Assembly: GCA_017428055.1 (NCBI GenBank)
Contig: JAFRRN010000077.1
Coordinates: forward strand, 1 to 64,000
Direction of reading: 5' to 3'
Length of the DNA: 64,000 nucleotides
Source of the DNA: Prevotella sp.
GTDB taxonomy: Bacteria; Bacteroidota; Bacteroidia; Bacteroidales; Bacteroidaceae
A model generated the notes under the pieces. The model searched no databases, was not told where the DNA came from, and saw only the letters and a list, made by a program, of their open reading frames with translations. Below are positions 1 through 8,843 of the stretch, piece after piece; the first letter of the stretch is position 1; each line of letters opens with the position of its first letter. Made by a program: the position numbers and the translations under genes.

Positions 1-15
1 AAACTCTCCATTGTA
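1..15 (-). rRNA. 16S rRNA gene, extreme 5' end (partial, runs off the left edge)
   Basis: Read on the minus strand the first bases of the window are ACAATGGAGAGTTT, the known 5' end of Bacteroidales 16S rRNA, which continues GATCCTGGCTCAG beyond the window. The gene is therefore transcribed leftwards out of the window. The consensus promoter at 246-276 and the long non-coding leader fit an rRNA operon. The exact mature 5' end is estimated. Only about 15 bases are visible, so the call relies on this short match plus context. Confidence 0.75.
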
Positions 16-245
16 AAAATGTATCTCGTCAAAATTGACTTCTGTCTTTCCTGGTCGTTTATTATTGTTCCGACAATTGCCGAAAACGAAATTGACTTTT
101 TTGGACTCGCAATCGACAGACCTTATCGTCTATATAGAATCTATATAAAAGAAAGGTATGTCGAATTTCTTGTACTACTTTTCTGTCTCCTATGTAACCC
201 TTTCAAAGATCTATGTGCTTGCCCGTTTTTGAGCGAAAGCGGTTG
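16..245 (-). other. rRNA operon leader, with possible boxA
   Basis: This is the transcribed spacer between the rrn promoter and 16S. It has no convincing gene. On the minus strand, ATCTTTGAAA (about 201-210) resembles a boxA antitermination signal as found in other rrn leaders. A repeated TCTATATA pair (around 129-147) and the palindrome GTCAAAATTGAC (about 29-40) may form processing or folding elements. The leader role is inferred from position; the boxA assignment is weak. Confidence 0.55.
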
Positions 246-276
246 CAAAGGTATGAACTTTTACAATACCGACAAA
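246..276 (-). promoter_or_regulatory. rRNA operon promoter
   Basis: On the minus strand there is a -33 TTTG (273-276) and a -7 TACCTTTG (246-253) separated by 19 bp, which matches the Bacteroidetes primary sigma factor consensus TTTG-N19-20-TAnnTTTG. It points towards the 16S gene at the left edge, with transcription expected to start near 239. Confidence 0.7.
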
Positions 277-939
277 ACTTTTTGCAAGAAATTTTTGAAA
301 AAAGGTTCACTTTTTCTTGTTTCTTTACATTTTTGCGCTAATTTAGGTGTTTCCCGTCTGTTATTTGTGGCTTTTTTCTCGTTTTTATCCTTCAAAGAGC
401 ATAAAAAGTGATTTGTCAATAATAAATCACAAACAACGCCCAAATAAAGGCCAGTTTTCCAGACAACCTTAACTTTACCCGCGAAGACCGCCCTTAATGG
501 TGTTTTTAATAACCCACTGAATATCAACACATTAGCAAAAAACCCACTAAGAAAGAGCGTCTACAATCCACTTTCCAGCCCCCTAAATGCCCCATTTTAA
601 CATTTTTTCTGTGGCATCCGTCCCTGGCAAATGCCACGTATGAGCCAGATAACTGTGGCAGTTATCGTCGATAGATGCCACACAAAAAATGTTAAATGGA
701 TATTTTTACCCAGATTTAGCGAAAAAGCCACTTATCCCATAAGCCCCATTCATCGTTGACGATTCTATTTCAAGGATTTTCCCGACCATCATTTTGTCCG
801 CATTTTTCATCATAATAGCCAGGGGAGGAGGTCTATTCCCATAGGGCAACCGCCCAGGAGAGCCAAGGCAAAAGACCATTCAAATGCGAAAAATAGCGTT
901 AAATAATCCTTAAACGCCTCATAATCACACATTATTTAT
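277..939. other. Intergenic region upstream of the rrn promoter and the DUF4468 operon
   Basis: AT-rich spacer between the leftward rrn promoter and the rightward operon at 975. The short reading frames here have no recognisable protein features. The only structured element seen is the palindromic repeat at 594-697. Confidence 0.5.
594..697. repeat. Palindromic intergenic element, copy 1
   Basis: The left arm ATTTTAACATTTTTT..GTGGCATC is mirrored by the right arm GATGCCACACAAAAAATGTTAAAT, with one mismatch and one indel. Smaller inverted segments lie inside (TGGCAT and ATGCCA words, and GGCAGTTATCGTCGATAGATGCC). It is clearly related to the elements at 24291-24394 and 57239-57339. It looks like a REP- or MITE-like dispersed element; no coding capacity. 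Confidence 0.75.
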
Positions 940-947
940 TATTTTTG
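940..947 (+). promoter_or_regulatory. Promoter -7 element for the DUF4468 operon
   Basis: TATTTTTG fits TAnnTTTG, and the start codon at 975 lies 28 bp downstream. No good -33 TTTG is evident upstream. Confidence 0.5.
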
Positions 948-974
948 CGTTTGATTTTAGAAAGAACCATACAG

Positions 975-1622
975 ATGAAAAAGATTATTATGACCATGAT
1001 TGCCATGCTGCCTATCGTAGGCATGGCGCAGAACGAGGGGTGGAAGCCCACCGACAACACCCAGCAAGACCATAAAAGAAAAGCCTTAATACAGAAGAAC
1101 CCCGCCAACGAAGACCCGAAATATTTAGAAGGAGCCATACCCATGGAGAACGGGAAAGTGGTGTTCACGCTTGACTATGATGTTCCTGGTGCGAGTGCCG
1201 ACCATATATACCATATTATATATAAGGTGTTGGAAGGCATGACCCAGGAGGAAAACCAGTTCAAGGCGAGCAAGATAGCCATTGCGAACAAGGAAGACCA
1301 TGTTATCGCCGCCCGCTTCAAGGAGTGGCTGGTGTTTCAGAACACGCTGCTGTCGCTTGACCGTAGCGTATTCAACTATACCATTATCGCCACCTGCACC
1401 GATGGCCATGCCAACGTAACCCTCTCCCGCATCAGTTATGAATACGAGAAGGAACGCGAGGGAACGGAAGGCATCGAGACCACCGCCGAGGAATGGATTA
1501 CCGACGAGTATGCCTTGACAAAGAAGAAAAACCGCCTCTCCAAGTACACAGGCAAATTCCGCCGCAAGACCATTGACCGTAAGGACGAGATCTTTGAATC
1601 GATCGTTTCAGCATTACACTAA
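975..1622 (+). CDS. DUF4468 domain secreted protein
   Basis: 215 residues. An in-frame ATG at 945 overlaps the promoter, so the ATG at 975 is chosen; it gives a classic signal peptide (MKKIIMTMIAMLPIVGMAQ). The mature part, with an early strand-rich segment (GKVVFTLDYDVPG) and a long alpha/beta region, fits DUF4468, a Bacteroidetes family with a TBP-like fold whose exact role is unknown. It is the first gene of an operon with a small membrane protein (6 bp downstream) and a Porin_10 protein. A periplasmic or envelope role linked to the porin is plausible but inferred. Confidence 0.75.
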   Translation: MKKIIMTMIAMLPIVGMAQNEGWKPTDNTQQDHKRKALIQKNPANEDPKYLEGAIPMENGKVVFTLDYDVPGASADHIYHIIYKVLEGMTQEENQFKASKIAIANKEDHVIAARFKEWLVFQNTLLSLDRSVFNYTIIATCTDGHANVTLSRISYEYEKEREGTEGIETTAEEWITDEYALTKKKNRLSKYTGKFRRKTIDRKDEIFESIVSALH

Positions 1623-1628
1623 CAGCAG

Positions 1629-1859
1629 ATGGCCAACAACGAGTCTCCCACCCCACCGCATCGCCGTCCCTTACGCCAGCCGAAGGAACGTGACAAATAC
1701 TTCAAGTTGCGCAACATCCTCAACATCATATTCATGGTTGGGGCGATTGTGGGATGCCTGGTCTTTTATTATTCAGACCACCTGACAGGCACCATCGTCA
1801 TCATGGGCGCGATGGCATTCAAGTTTGTCGAATGTGCGCTTCGGATTTTCAATCGATGA
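1629..1859 (+). CDS. Small two-helix membrane protein
   Basis: 76 residues. It has a hydrophilic, Pro/Arg/Lys-rich N-terminus (residues 1-28) followed by two hydrophobic segments (about 30-48 and 52-66), predicting an inner-membrane hairpin. The stop codon overlaps the start of the porin gene (ATGA at 1856-1859), implying translational coupling. Family not recognised; the function is unknown. Confidence 0.7.
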   Translation: MANNESPTPPHRRPLRQPKERDKYFKLRNILNIIFMVGAIVGCLVFYYSDHLTGTIVIMGAMAFKFVECALRIFNR

Positions 1860-4162
1860 GCAAGAAGTACGTATCCACATTGCTCCTTCTCCTCATGACG
1901 GCAACGGCATGGGCGCAGCTTGACGACTACAGCCAGATAACCTCCGACGGGCAGGTTCTCGACCCCACGCAACGCCGCAGCACGGCGGACTCGCTCAGCA
2001 CCGACAAGGAAATACCCAAAGGCATCAAGGCATGGACGGTGGACGAGCGGTTTGGCGACCGCCGGGAGGTGGCATTAGACACCGTCTCCCACATGTTCAT
2101 GAACAGCATCTTCACCACGGGTTTGCGTGGCGAATACAATACCACGGGCAACCTGGGCTCGCCACGCATCCATCGCATCGCCATCGACCGACCGTTGTAC
2201 CAACAATTCATCTTCACCCAGCCCTACAGTTATTTCATCACGCCGGTAGAGGAATACCATTTCACAAACACCCTATCGCCCTTCACCAACCTCACCTATA
2301 ACACCTGCGGCGACCGAACTAATGGCGAGGACCATCTCGTAGCCAAGTACGCCGTGAACGCAGGCAGGCGTCTGGGCTTCGGATTCAAGTTTGACTACCT
2401 CTATGGACGTGGCTACTATTCCTCCCAAAGCAGTTCCCACTTTAACTATACCATTCATGGGAGCTACCTTGGCGACCGATACCAAGCCCACCTCCTACTC
2501 TCCACCAACCACCAGAAAGTGGCAGAAAACGGTGGCATCAACAACGACTTTTACATCACTCACCCTGAGAGTTTCAGCAACAGCTACCAAGACTCGGAGT
2601 TACCCACCGTCTTGAACCAGAACTGGAATCGGAACGACAACCAGCATGTGTTCCTCAGCCACCGCTACAGTGTGGGGTTCAAACGCAAGATACCCATGAC
2701 CGAGGACGAAATCAAGGCCCGCAAGTTTGCCTTGGCCGCCCAAAAGGACAAGGAAAAGCGGGATGCGAAAGAAAAGAAAGGCAAGGGAGACAGGGAGGAC
2801 GAGGACAACCAAGGAGGAAAACAATTTGCCGGCCGTCCCGACGATGCCAAGGTGGTGGGCGCGGAATCCGACATCATCGACAAGGAGGACGGCCAACGCA
2901 TCGCCGTAAACGGGAAGGCAGAGGCCGACAGCCTATTGGCGCAAGGGCGGCAGGCAGAAGAAGACACCACTTGGCTCAAGGATGAATACGTACCTGTCAC
3001 CAGCTTCATCCACACCATGAAGATAGACAACTACCGCCGCATCTACCAAGCATACGAGACCCCCACCGACTATTACGCCTACACATATTATAATATAGGG
3101 GAGCTGACGGGCGACTCCATATACGACAAGACACAACACCTTGACGTGAAAAACACACTCGCCATTTCCCTGTTGGAGGGTTTCAACAAATGGGCAAAGG
3201 CAGGGCTAAAGGGTTTTGTGACCAGCGACTTGCGGCATTTCACATTACCTGACTCACTCGGTGGCACCAACAGCTACAACGACCATAACCTCAGCATCGG
3301 CGCACAACTCAGCAAGACACAAGGCAACACCCTGCATTACAATGCCACAGTGGAGACTTGGTTGAGTGGGGATGATGCGGGGCAACTGAAAATCGACGCT
3401 ACTGCCGACCTCAACTTCCCGTTGTTTGGCGACACGGTGACATTGGCGGCAAGCGGTTTCGTTTACCATCAAACGCCGACTTTCTACTTCAAACATTACC
3501 ACTCACGGCATTATTGGTGGGACAACAGCTTGGATAAAATCATCCACACACGCATCCAGGGATTGTTCAGTTATCGAAAAACGCACACCACCCTACGCGT
3601 GGCGTTTGACGAAATCAAGAACCACACCTATCTATCACAGAGTTACCAAATAGGAGCAGACAATGAACGAACAGGGAATACTGTCAAGGCAAACCAATGC
3701 GGTGATGCCATCAGCCTGATAACCGCATCGCTAACGCAAGACCTCTCGTTGGGTCCGTTGCATTGGGAGAATGTCATCACGTGGCAGAAGTCAACAAAAG
3801 CCGATGTGCTCCCCGTTCCCGACCTCAACATCTATACCAACCTCTATTTGCGATTTAGGATTGCACGGGTGCTGAATTGCGAGATGGGGGCAGACGCCTA
3901 TTTCTTCACCAAGTACTACGCACCCGACTATAGCCCTGCCCTTGGGCAATATACCGTGCAGGAAGGCGACAGCCGGATGAAGGTGGGCGGCTATCCCATA
4001 TTGGATGCCTATGCCAATTTCCAGCTGAAGCACACCCGTTTCTTCGTGATGATGAGCCATGTGAACGCAGGAATGGGCAACCGAGAGTATTTCCTCACTC
4101 CACATTATCCACAGAATGGGCGCATCCTGCGGTTTGGGGTGAGTTGGAATTTCTTTAATTGA
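1856..4162 (+). CDS. Putative outer-membrane porin (Porin_10 family)
   Basis: 768 residues. The start at 1856 overlaps the previous stop and yields a signal peptide (MSKKYVSTLLLLLMTATAWA); an upstream in-frame ATG at 1754 would lack one. The rest is rich in alternating aromatic and polar residues typical of beta strands, and the C-terminus ends in an aromatic strand (LRFGVSWNFFN) as in outer-membrane barrels. The pattern and length match Porin_10 proteins of Bacteroidetes. An unusual Lys/Glu/Asp-rich segment near residues 290-340 is probably an extended loop. Substrate unknown. Confidence 0.75.
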   Translation: MSKKYVSTLLLLLMTATAWAQLDDYSQITSDGQVLDPTQRRSTADSLSTDKEIPKGIKAWTVDERFGDRREVALDTVSHMFMNSIFTTGLRGEYNTTGNLGSPRIHRIAIDRPLYQQFIFTQPYSYFITPVEEYHFTNTLSPFTNLTYNTCGDRTNGEDHLVAKYAVNAGRRLGFGFKFDYLYGRGYYSSQSSSHFNYTIHGSYLGDRYQAHLLLSTNHQKVAENGGINNDFYITHPESFSNSYQDSELPTVLNQNWNRNDNQHVFLSHRYSVGFKRKIPMTEDEIKARKFALAAQKDKEKRDAKEKKGKGDREDEDNQGGKQFAGRPDDAKVVGAESDIIDKEDGQRIAVNGKAEADSLLAQGRQAEEDTTWLKDEYVPVTSFIHTMKIDNYRRIYQAYETPTDYYAYTYYNIGELTGDSIYDKTQHLDVKNTLAISLLEGFNKWAKAGLKGFVTSDLRHFTLPDSLGGTNSYNDHNLSIGAQLSKTQGNTLHYNATVETWLSGDDAGQLKIDATADLNFPLFGDTVTLAASGFVYHQTPTFYFKHYHSRHYWWDNSLDKIIHTRIQGLFSYRKTHTTLRVAFDEIKNHTYLSQSYQIGADNERTGNTVKANQCGDAISLITASLTQDLSLGPLHWENVITWQKSTKADVLPVPDLNIYTNLYLRFRIARVLNCEMGADAYFFTKYYAPDYSPALGQYTVQEGDSRMKVGGYPILDAYANFQLKHTRFFVMMSHVNAGMGNREYFLTPHYPQNGRILRFGVSWNFFN

Positions 4163-4231
4163 TTTATCTCAACAATTATTTTTAGGCCCATTTTTTTCCT
4201 ATGAAATTGTTGCTTTGTATGAAAAATATAT

Positions 4232-4239
4232 TAACTTTG
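4232..4239 (+). promoter_or_regulatory. Promoter -7 element of nrdDG
   Basis: TAACTTTG matches TAnnTTTG. The -33 is poor (TTG at about 4208-4210 in ATTGTTGC). The predicted leader before nrdD is about 140 nt and contains an inverted repeat. Confidence 0.6.
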
Positions 4240-4306
4240 CAATCGATTTCAAACTGCAAAAAACGAGAACTTTGTGTTGCCCTTCCGACGAAAAGTTATC
4301 CAAAAC

Positions 4307-4344
4307 GGAAAACTTTTCTTGAAAACGCAAGGCAAAAGTTTTCC
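4307..4344 (+). promoter_or_regulatory. Inverted repeat in the nrdDG leader
   Basis: GGAAAACTTTT (4307-4317) and AAAAGTTTTCC (4334-4344) are perfect 11-bp inverted arms. A related half-site, GAAAAGTTATCC, sits just upstream at 4290-4301. It lies between the promoter and the start codon, so it could be an operator or an RNA hairpin controlling the anaerobic reductase. It does not match the NrdR box that I know. Confidence 0.5.
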
Positions 4345-4386
4345 AAAAAGGACAACTAATAACGATAGAAACAACCGAAACCTGAC

Positions 4387-6504
4387 ATGGAAATAAAAAA
4401 CTTTACCATTACCAAGCGCGATGGCTCAAAAGACCGATTCTCTTTAGACAAGATCATGAATGCCATCATCAAGGCTTTTGAATCCAAGAACCACCCCATT
4501 GACTTGGGTTCCATATCTAAGATTATCAGCCACCTCAATATCCACGATGACATCAAGGTGGAGGATATCCAGAACCAAGTGGAGGAGGCTTTGATGAGAG
4601 AGGGGTATTTTCAAGTTGCCAAGTCATTCATGCTCTACCGCCAACAGCACACCGAGGACAGGGAGACCTTGGAACGCTTGAAGTTTTTGACCGAATATTG
4701 CAAGGCAGCAAATGCCGCCACCGGGTCGAAATATGATGCCAACGCCAATGTGGAACACAAGAACATCGCCACGCTCATAGGCGAGCTTCCCAAGTCAAGT
4801 TTCATCCGCTTGAACCGTCGCCTGCTGACAGACCGTATCAAAAAGATGTATGGCAAGGCGTTGGCTGACGAATACCTCGACATGCTGACCCACCACTTCA
4901 TTTACAAGAACGACGAGACCAGCCTTGCCAACTATTGCGCATCCATCACGATGTACCCCTGGCTCATCGGCGGGACGGCATCTATCGGTGGCAACTCCAC
5001 CGCTCCCACCAACCTGAAGTCGTTTTGCGGCGGCTTTGTAAACATGGTGTTCATGGTATCGAGCATGCTCTCCGGTGCGTGTGCCACGCCAGAGTTCTTA
5101 ATGTACCTAAACTATTTCATTGCCCTTGAATATGGCAAGGACTATTATAAGGAAGCAGACAAGGTGGTAGACCTCTCCTTGAAGAGACGCACGATAGACA
5201 AAGTCATCACCGACTGCTTTGAGCAAATCGTCTACTCCATCAACCAACCAACGGGAGCGCGCAATTACCAGGCCGTATTTTGGAATGTCGCCTATTATGA
5301 CAAGTTCTATTTCCAGAGTTTATTCGGCAATTTCTATTTCCCCGATGGCAGCCAGCCAGACTGGGAGGGTCTGTCGTGGTTACAGAAGCGATTCATGAAA
5401 TGGTTTAACAAGGAACGCACGAAGACCGTACTGACCTTCCCCGTGGAGACGATGGCATTGCTGACGAAAGATGGCGACTGCATGGACAAGGAGTGGGGTG
5501 ACTTCACGGCCGAGATGTATGCAGAGGGGCATTCGTTCTTCACCTATATGAGCGACAATGCAGACTCGTTGAGCTCTTGCTGTCGGTTGCGCAACGAAAT
5601 CCAAGACAATGGCTTCAGCTATACCCTTGGCGCAGGCGGTGTGTCTACGGGGTCGAAGAGCGTGTTGACCATCAACCTGAACCGTTGCATCCAATATGCC
5701 ATCAACCACAAGATGGACTATAAGGAATACCTCTCACATATCATAGACCTCTGCCACAAGGTACAACTCGCCTACAACGAGAACCTCAAGGAATTGCAGA
5801 AACAAGGCATGTTGCCGCTTTTCGACGCCGGCTACATCAACATCGGACGCCAATATCTCACCATTGGCATCAACGGGCTGGTGGAGGCGGCAGAGTTCAT
5901 GGGGCTGGAAATCAACGACAACCCCGAATACCTGAAACTCGTGCAGACCATCCTTGGATTAGTGGAGAAATACAACCGTCAATACAGGAGCAAGGACATA
6001 TTGTTTAATTGCGAAATGATCCCCGCAGAGAACGTGGGCGTGAAACACGCCAAGTGGGACAGAGAGGACGGCTATTTCGTGCCGCGCGACTGCTATAACA
6101 GCTATTTCTATGTGGTGGAAGACGACTCTTTGAACATCATCGACAAGTTTAAGCTCCACGGCGCACCCTACATCCAGCACCTCACAGGAGGCTCTGCCCT
6201 GCACATGAACCTGGAAGAGCATCTGTCAAAGGCACAATACCGACAGCTGTTGAAGGTGGCGGCAAAGGAGGGATGCAACTACTTTACATTCAATATCCCC
6301 AACACCATCTGCAACGACTGTGGGCATATCGACAAGCGATACCTCAAGGAATGCCCACATTGCCACTCCAAGAATGTGGATTACATGACGCGAATCATCG
6401 GATATCTCAAGCGGGTGAGCAACTTCTCAGAGCCTCGACAGCAAGAGGAGCACCGTAGGTTTTACGCAGGAAAGGAAAAACTCGCCGTTGCTGAATCATG
6501 CTGA
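4387..6504 (+). CDS. nrdD: Anaerobic ribonucleoside-triphosphate reductase
   Basis: 705 residues, full length. It reduces ribonucleoside triphosphates to deoxy forms under anaerobiosis using a glycyl radical. The N-terminal ~90 residues form an ATP-cone (ITKRDGSKDRFSLDKIMNAI). The catalytic barrel follows, with the cysteine-rich stretch SLSSCCRLRNE. The C-terminus holds a zinc site (CNDCG...CPHCHS) and the glycyl radical loop RIIGYL, with Gly at about 672. The 3' end overlaps nrdG by 7 bp, so the two are co-translated. Expected in the cytoplasm of an obligate anaerobe. Confidence 0.97.
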   Translation: MEIKNFTITKRDGSKDRFSLDKIMNAIIKAFESKNHPIDLGSISKIISHLNIHDDIKVEDIQNQVEEALMREGYFQVAKSFMLYRQQHTEDRETLERLKFLTEYCKAANAATGSKYDANANVEHKNIATLIGELPKSSFIRLNRRLLTDRIKKMYGKALADEYLDMLTHHFIYKNDETSLANYCASITMYPWLIGGTASIGGNSTAPTNLKSFCGGFVNMVFMVSSMLSGACATPEFLMYLNYFIALEYGKDYYKEADKVVDLSLKRRTIDKVITDCFEQIVYSINQPTGARNYQAVFWNVAYYDKFYFQSLFGNFYFPDGSQPDWEGLSWLQKRFMKWFNKERTKTVLTFPVETMALLTKDGDCMDKEWGDFTAEMYAEGHSFFTYMSDNADSLSSCCRLRNEIQDNGFSYTLGAGGVSTGSKSVLTINLNRCIQYAINHKMDYKEYLSHIIDLCHKVQLAYNENLKELQKQGMLPLFDAGYINIGRQYLTIGINGLVEAAEFMGLEINDNPEYLKLVQTILGLVEKYNRQYRSKDILFNCEMIPAENVGVKHAKWDREDGYFVPRDCYNSYFYVVEDDSLNIIDKFKLHGAPYIQHLTGGSALHMNLEEHLSKAQYRQLLKVAAKEGCNYFTFNIPNTICNDCGHIDKRYLKECPHCHSKNVDYMTRIIGYLKRVSNFSEPRQQEEHRRFYAGKEKLAVAESC

Positions 6505-6962
6505 AATACGTCAACACATCCGTGGTATTCCAGGAAATCCCTGACGAGGTGACCCTTGCCATCAACATCTCCAACTGCCCATGTCGTTGCCCCGGTTGCC
6601 ATAGCCACTATCTGTGGGAGAATATCGGACAGCCACTCACCCCAATGGTACTTGACGAATTTGTCAGGGAATATGGCAAAGACATCACCTGCGTCTGTTT
6701 CATGGGCGGGGATGCCGAGCCTACATACGTCAACACGTTGGCAAGATTCATGCACCAGACACACCCAGAATACAAAGTGGCATGGTATAGCGGCAGGGTG
6801 CGCATACCCTCCTCGGTCAAGAAAGCAGACTTTGACTACATCAAGGTGGGGCCTTACATCAAGCACTTGGGATGCCTGAAAGACCGCACCACCAACCAAA
6901 GGCTATACAAACATGCAGTTGGCGAAGACTTTACAGACATCACCTCCCACTTTTGGAAGTGA
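6498..6962 (+). CDS. nrdG: Anaerobic ribonucleotide reductase activating protein
   Basis: 154 residues. A radical SAM enzyme that installs the glycyl radical on NrdD. The Cx3Cx2C cluster motif is C27-C31-C34 within NCPCRCPGCHS, with an extra Cys29. The FMGGDAEP segment matches the glycine-rich SAM-binding stretch of the family. Overlap with nrdD fits the usual nrdDG pair. Confidence 0.95.
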   Translation: MLKYVNTSVVFQEIPDEVTLAINISNCPCRCPGCHSHYLWENIGQPLTPMVLDEFVREYGKDITCVCFMGGDAEPTYVNTLARFMHQTHPEYKVAWYSGRVRIPSSVKKADFDYIKVGPYIKHLGCLKDRTTNQRLYKHAVGEDFTDITSHFWK

Positions 6963-7006
6963 TGTCTGCTTCTTTTCTGCTTTCATCCGAATAAATCCCA
7001 TAATGA

Positions 7007-7267
7007 TTCATAAGTAATTCTTACGCTTCGACATTCGTCTCGTTGACGCTTGTCATGGGCATAGTATTTCAGTTACCCGTCATAGCGTATTTCCTTGGAA
7101 AGATGGGATTTATCACTTCGGCGATGCTCTCCCAATATCGTAAACATGCTTTTATCGTCATCATGCTGTTGGCAGCTATCATCACACCACCCGACATCAT
7201 GACGCTCATCTTGGTCACTATCCCACTCTACTTATTGTTTGAAGTAAGTATCCATATTATAAAATGA
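7007..7267 (+). pseudogene. tatC: tatC remnant (C-terminal third only)
   Basis: The frame from FISNSYASTF (7007) through the TTG at 7043 to the stop reads like the last third of TatC: LVMGIVFQLPVIAYFLGKMG, then the conserved AAIITPPD segment, then PLYLLFEVSIHIIK. TatC is normally about 250 residues with six membrane helices. Here only about 86 codons remain, an in-frame TGA precedes them at 7004-7006, and no tatA or start codon is seen upstream. It is most likely the decayed end of a deleted gene. Translation from TTG 7043 is conceivable but would not give a working translocase. Confidence 0.75.
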
Positions 7268-7309
7268 AGATTGAAGACAAGCTTTTTCAGCATTATCTTC
7301 AATCTTCAT
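7264..7309. terminator. Hairpin between tatC remnant and trxB
   Basis: A perfect 14-bp inverted repeat, ATGAAGATTGAAGA (7264-7277) and TCTTCAATCTTCAT (7296-7309), lies between the remnant and the convergent trxB gene. Position suggests a bidirectional terminator, although no long T-tract follows. Confidence 0.5.
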
Positions 7310-7332
7310 AAATCTTCTTTCAATATATACTG

Positions 7333-8262
7333 CTATGCGTTGAGGAAGCGCTCCGCCTCCAATGCCGCCTTGCAACCACTACCTGCCGCCACGATGGCCT
7401 GCCGATAGGTGGGGTCGGCACAGTCGCCGGCGGCAAACACGCCAGGGATATTCGTGCGCGGGGTGCCATCGATGGTGCGGATATAGCCTGTCTCGTCAAG
7501 GTCGAGCCATCCCTTGAACACGTCCGTATTGGGCTTATGGCCAATGGCAAGAAAGAAACCATCGATGGGGAGGTCGTACTGACGCTTGTCTGCCTCCCCC
7601 TTACGGTACACCACGTGTGCGCCCTCCACGCCATTGTCGCCATAGAGTCCCACGGTGTTATGCTCAAAGAGAATCTCTATCTTCTCGTTTTCCGCCACCC
7701 TGCGTTTCATCACGTCGGCAGCGCGGAGGTAAGGCTTACGCACAATCATATAGACTTTCTTGCACAATTGGGCAAGATACAACGCCTCTTCACAAGCCGT
7801 GTCGCCACCGCCAACGACGGCGACCGTCTTCTTCCGATAGAAGAATCCGTCGCATGTGGCACATGCCGACACTCCCTGCCCGTTGTATTTCCGCTCATCG
7901 TCAAGCCCAAGGTACTTGGCACTTGCCCCCGTGGCGACAATGACGCTGTCTGCCTCTATCTCCACACCACGGTCGGTAGTGAGGATGAAAGGACGTTGTG
8001 AGAAATCCACTTTCACGATGATGCCATCGCGGATGTCCGCCCCAAAGCGTTGGGCTTGTTTTTGCAAGTCCATCATCATCTGGTTGCCGTCAACGCCGTC
8101 GGGATAGCCGGGGAAATTCTCGACCGTGGTGGTGGTGGTGAGTTGCCCTCCCATCTGCAATCCACAATAAAGGACAGGTTGTAGGTTGGCTCGTCCTGCA
8201 TAGATGGCAGCGGTGTACCCTGCTGGTCCGCTGCCAATGATCAAGCATTTGGTCTTTTCCAT
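7333..8262 (-). CDS. trxB: Thioredoxin-disulfide reductase
   Basis: 309 residues, full length. A flavoenzyme that uses NADPH to reduce thioredoxin. It has an N-terminal FAD-binding GSGPAG (about 10-15), the redox-active CATC (C134, C137), an NADPH-binding VVGGGDTACEEA, and the C-terminal FAD motif GVFAAGDCAD. It lies 1 bp downstream of the peroxidase gene, forming a two-gene thiol and peroxide defence operon. Confidence 0.96.
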   Translation of the reverse strand: MEKTKCLIIGSGPAGYTAAIYAGRANLQPVLYCGLQMGGQLTTTTTVENFPGYPDGVDGNQMMMDLQKQAQRFGADIRDGIIVKVDFSQRPFILTTDRGVEIEADSVIVATGASAKYLGLDDERKYNGQGVSACATCDGFFYRKKTVAVVGGGDTACEEALYLAQLCKKVYMIVRKPYLRAADVMKRRVAENEKIEILFEHNTVGLYGDNGVEGAHVVYRKGEADKRQYDLPIDGFFLAIGHKPNTDVFKGWLDLDETGYIRTIDGTPRTNIPGVFAAGDCADPTYRQAIVAAGSGCKAALEAERFLNA

Positions 8263-8263
8263 G

Positions 8264-8812
8264 TTATAGGAGTTCCTCTATCTTAACGGCGATGTTCTCC
8301 ATCTTCTCGGTGGGTTCGAAGCGAGCCACCACCTGTCCTTTCTTGTTGACGAGGAACTTGGTGAAGTTCCATTTAATGTCTGCCTTTTCCTTGTAGTCTG
8401 GGTCGGCTTTCGTCAACATATCGTCGAGGATATGGGCAATGGGATGTTCCATGTCCCAACCTGCAAATCCTTTTTGTTCCTTAAGGAAAGCAAAAAGAGG
8501 TTCTGCGTCATCACCATTCACCTTTACCTTCTTAAAACGAGGAAACTCAGTGCCAAAATTCAACTTGCAAAACTCATGGATGGAGTCATCTGTACCTGGT
8601 GCTTGTTGTCCAAACTGATTGCAGGGGAAGTCAAGGATTTCAAATCCTTGTGAATGATACTTCTCATAGAGTTTTTCCAACTCGTCGTATTGAGGTGTAA
8701 ACCCACACTTGGTGGCTGTGTTGACGATGAGGAGAACCTCGTTGGCATACTCTTTGAGAGATACTTGCTTGCCTTTTCTGTCTTTGACAGAGAAATCATA
8801 GACGGTTTTCAT
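8264..8812 (-). CDS. Glutathione peroxidase family thiol peroxidase
   Basis: 182 residues, cytoplasmic, no signal peptide. The peroxidatic cysteine is C36 (NTATKCGFTP), in place of the animal selenocysteine. The family Gln (Q70 in FPCNQFGQQ) and the Trp-Asn-Phe site (WNFTKF) are present. Bacterial members of this type usually take electrons from thioredoxin, and the adjacent trxB supports that here. First gene of the operon. Confidence 0.93.
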   Translation of the reverse strand: MKTVYDFSVKDRKGKQVSLKEYANEVLLIVNTATKCGFTPQYDELEKLYEKYHSQGFEILDFPCNQFGQQAPGTDDSIHEFCKLNFGTEFPRFKKVKVNGDDAEPLFAFLKEQKGFAGWDMEHPIAHILDDMLTKADPDYKEKADIKWNFTKFLVNKKGQVVARFEPTEKMENIAVKIEELL

Positions 8813-8843
8813 TTCTTTTAGTTAATTGGTAAAAATTGTTACG

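Noticed and set aside
19-411. 130-codon open frame at the left edge
   Set aside because: It lies opposite the rrn leader and promoter, has no family features, and is better explained by non-coding AT-rich leader sequence.
594-697. Rho-independent terminator
   Set aside because: The palindrome is about 100 bp with distant related copies, so a dispersed repeat explains it better than a simple terminator.
1754-1855. N-terminal extension of the porin
   Set aside because: It overlaps the small membrane protein in another frame and lacks a signal peptide; ATG 1856 gives one and overlaps the upstream stop.
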